In this document: piece after piece, positions 6,091-6,713 of the stretch
How positions within the stretch are numbered: position 1 is the stretch's first letter
Layout: each line of letters begins with the position of its first letter
From: an uncultured Clostridia bacterium
GTDB lineage: Bacteria; Bacillota; Clostridia; Christensenellales; Pumilibacteraceae
Length of the DNA stretch: 6,713 bases
NCBI GenBank assembly: GCA_900553555.1
Contig: USEG01000050.1
Span: 1 to 6,713 of the forward strand
Direction of reading: 5' to 3'
Made by a program: the position numbers and the translations under genes
The notes under the pieces: generated by a model
What the model was told of the DNA's origin: nothing
Databases searched by the model: none
What the model saw: the letters and a program-made list of their open reading frames with translations, nothing else

Positions 6091-6436
6091 TACAACTATT
6101 TCATCTCCAGCCTTAAGATTATTAATACCATAGCTGTATGCAACAAGGTTAAGGCTTTCTGTTGTATTTCTTGTAAAGATTATCTCCTTATCAGAGTCCG
6201 CATTAAGAAACTGTCTTACAACCTCCCTTGCATCCTCATATTCCTTAGTAGCGGCAAGACTTAATGGATAAAAGCCACGGAGAGGATTGGCATTATTAAC
6301 CTCATAAAATCTGCTTTCAGCATCAATTACGCACTGTGGCTTCTGTGCTGTTGCCGCATTATCAATATATATTGTCCTGTCCTGCATAAGAAGCGGAAAG
6401 TCCTTTTCTATAATCTTTCTGCTCTTTAATCTCCAT
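6091..6436 (-). pseudogene. sufS: SufS-type cysteine desulfurase, N-terminal fragment with a frameshift
   Basis: SufS is a PLP enzyme that takes sulfur from cysteine for Fe-S cluster assembly. The fragment shows TIYIDNAATAQKP, LRGFYPLSLAATKEYEDARE and EIIFTRNTTESLNLVAYSYG, the normal first ~100 residues of the family, up to GDEIVV. The next expected motif (MEHHSN, with the PLP-stacking His) is absent, as are the PLP lysine and catalytic cysteine, so it cannot be an active desulfurase. The natural start is probably the ATG at 6434-6436, five bases after GGAGG (6442-6446), giving MEIKEQKDYRK. One extra base at about 6402-6408 (gtccttttc) breaks the frame just before DFPLLMQDR. The uninterrupted frame begins only at ATG 6385-6387. 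The gap to the sufD stop is 11 bases, an operon arrangement typical of suf loci. Codon use (AGA/AGG, CTT, AAT) differs from the helicase side. Confidence 0.8.
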
Positions 6437-6441
6437 TACTG

Positions 6442-6446
6442 CCTCC
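6442..6446 (-). promoter_or_regulatory. Ribosome binding site deciding the SufS start
   Basis: GGAGG immediately after the sufD stop codon (6448-6450), followed by CAGTA and the ATG at 6434-6436. It marks that ATG, rather than 6385-6387, as the ancestral start, which in turn exposes the frameshift. Confidence 0.7.
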
Positions 6447-6447
6447 A

Positions 6448-6713
6448 TTACTGCAACACTTCTTCAAGCTGCTCCTCTGCAAGCTTTTCTGTGTCCTCGT
6501 CATTAATCTTTCTTATAATAACTTCAATTCTTCCTTTAGTCATTATATCCTCAGCGTTCTTCTTATCAATGCCTCTTGAAGCATAATAGAACAATGTTTC
6601 CTCATCGAGCTCACCGATTGTAGCTCCGTGATTACCTACAACATTTTCCTCAGCACACAGTATAAGCGGAATCGTCTTATTCTGCACATCATCACCAAGC
6701 ATAAGCACTGTCT
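6448..6713 (-). CDS. sufD: SufD/SufB-family Fe-S assembly scaffold protein, C-terminal part
   Basis: The C-terminal ~87 residues of a SufB/SufD-family protein, part of the SufBCD scaffold that builds Fe-S clusters in the cytoplasm. Diagnostic sequence: IPLILCAEENVVGNHGATIG, then ELDEETLFYYASRGIDKKNAE, the conserved end of the beta-helix core and the helical tail. The frame continues past the window edge (codons for TVLML at the edge), so the true start is not seen. The GTG at 6706-6708 is internal. SufD is favoured over SufB because the next gene is sufS 11 bases downstream and the tail is short. It is AT-rich (30% GC by hand count at 6481-6540), unlike the helicase region. Confidence 0.85.
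   Translation of the reverse strand, partial: TVLMLGDDVQNKTIPLILCAEENVVGNHGATIGELDEETLFYYASRGIDKKNAEDIMTKGRIEVIIRKINDEDTEKLAEEQLEEVLQ

Noticed and set aside
1..6713. CRISPR array, tRNA, rRNA, insertion sequence or attachment site
   Set aside because: I saw no regularly spaced direct repeats, no tRNA-like cloverleaf arms ending in CCA, no rRNA signature, no transposase motif, and no long terminal inverted or direct repeat flanking the helicase unit.

Overview
The window is a compact, mostly minus-strand stretch of bacterial DNA. It looks like Firmicutes/Clostridia: CmpB-type membrane protein, flavodoxin-ferredoxin remnant, GGAGG ribosome binding sites and a SufD-SufS gene order. Base composition is not uniform. 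Hand counts of 60-base lines give about 60% GC at 2161-2220 and 50% at 4981-5040, but 32% at 6121-6180, 42% at 6241-6300 and 30% at 6481-6540. The right end, from about 6046-6090 onward, looks like a different, AT-richer genome style, perhaps Lachnospiraceae-like (inference).

Layout, left to right (every gene is read right to left). 1-540: a DUF308/HdeD-like membrane protein gene interrupted by two apparent frameshifts and cut by the window edge. 541-716: intergenic, with one 7-bp hairpin. 717-1460: an intact CmpB-family ('putative ABC transporter permease', PF06541-like) membrane protein. 1501-1585: only the last ~28 codons of a MacB/FtsX-type permease. 1640-2062: the ferredoxin half of a flavodoxin-ferredoxin protein whose flavodoxin half is missing. 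2081-5830: the centrepiece, an intact 1249-residue superfamily 1 helicase with a DUF4011-like N-terminus and a C-terminal Vsr/MTES_1575-like nuclease fold. 5861-5910: its promoter, with two operator-like dyads. 5898-6090: a chimeric, mostly unassigned segment. 6091-6436: the first ~115 codons of a SufS-type cysteine desulfurase. 6448-6713: the C-terminus of SufD.

The only complete genes are the helicase and the CmpB-like protein. Every other gene is a fragment or frameshifted, and breaks lie directly against both ends of the helicase unit. Either this is a real hotspot where a self-contained defence-type gene sits among decaying neighbours, or the contig is a chimera with poor sequence near its ends. 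The sequence alone does not decide this. The composition step and the SufS break favour an artificial or recombinational join near 6046-6090.

The most interesting biology is the helicase. Its architecture resembles the single-gene DUF4011-helicase-Vsr (Hhe-type) defence proteins, but the nuclease-fold domain appears to lack the acidic catalytic residues, which suggests a pseudo-nuclease.
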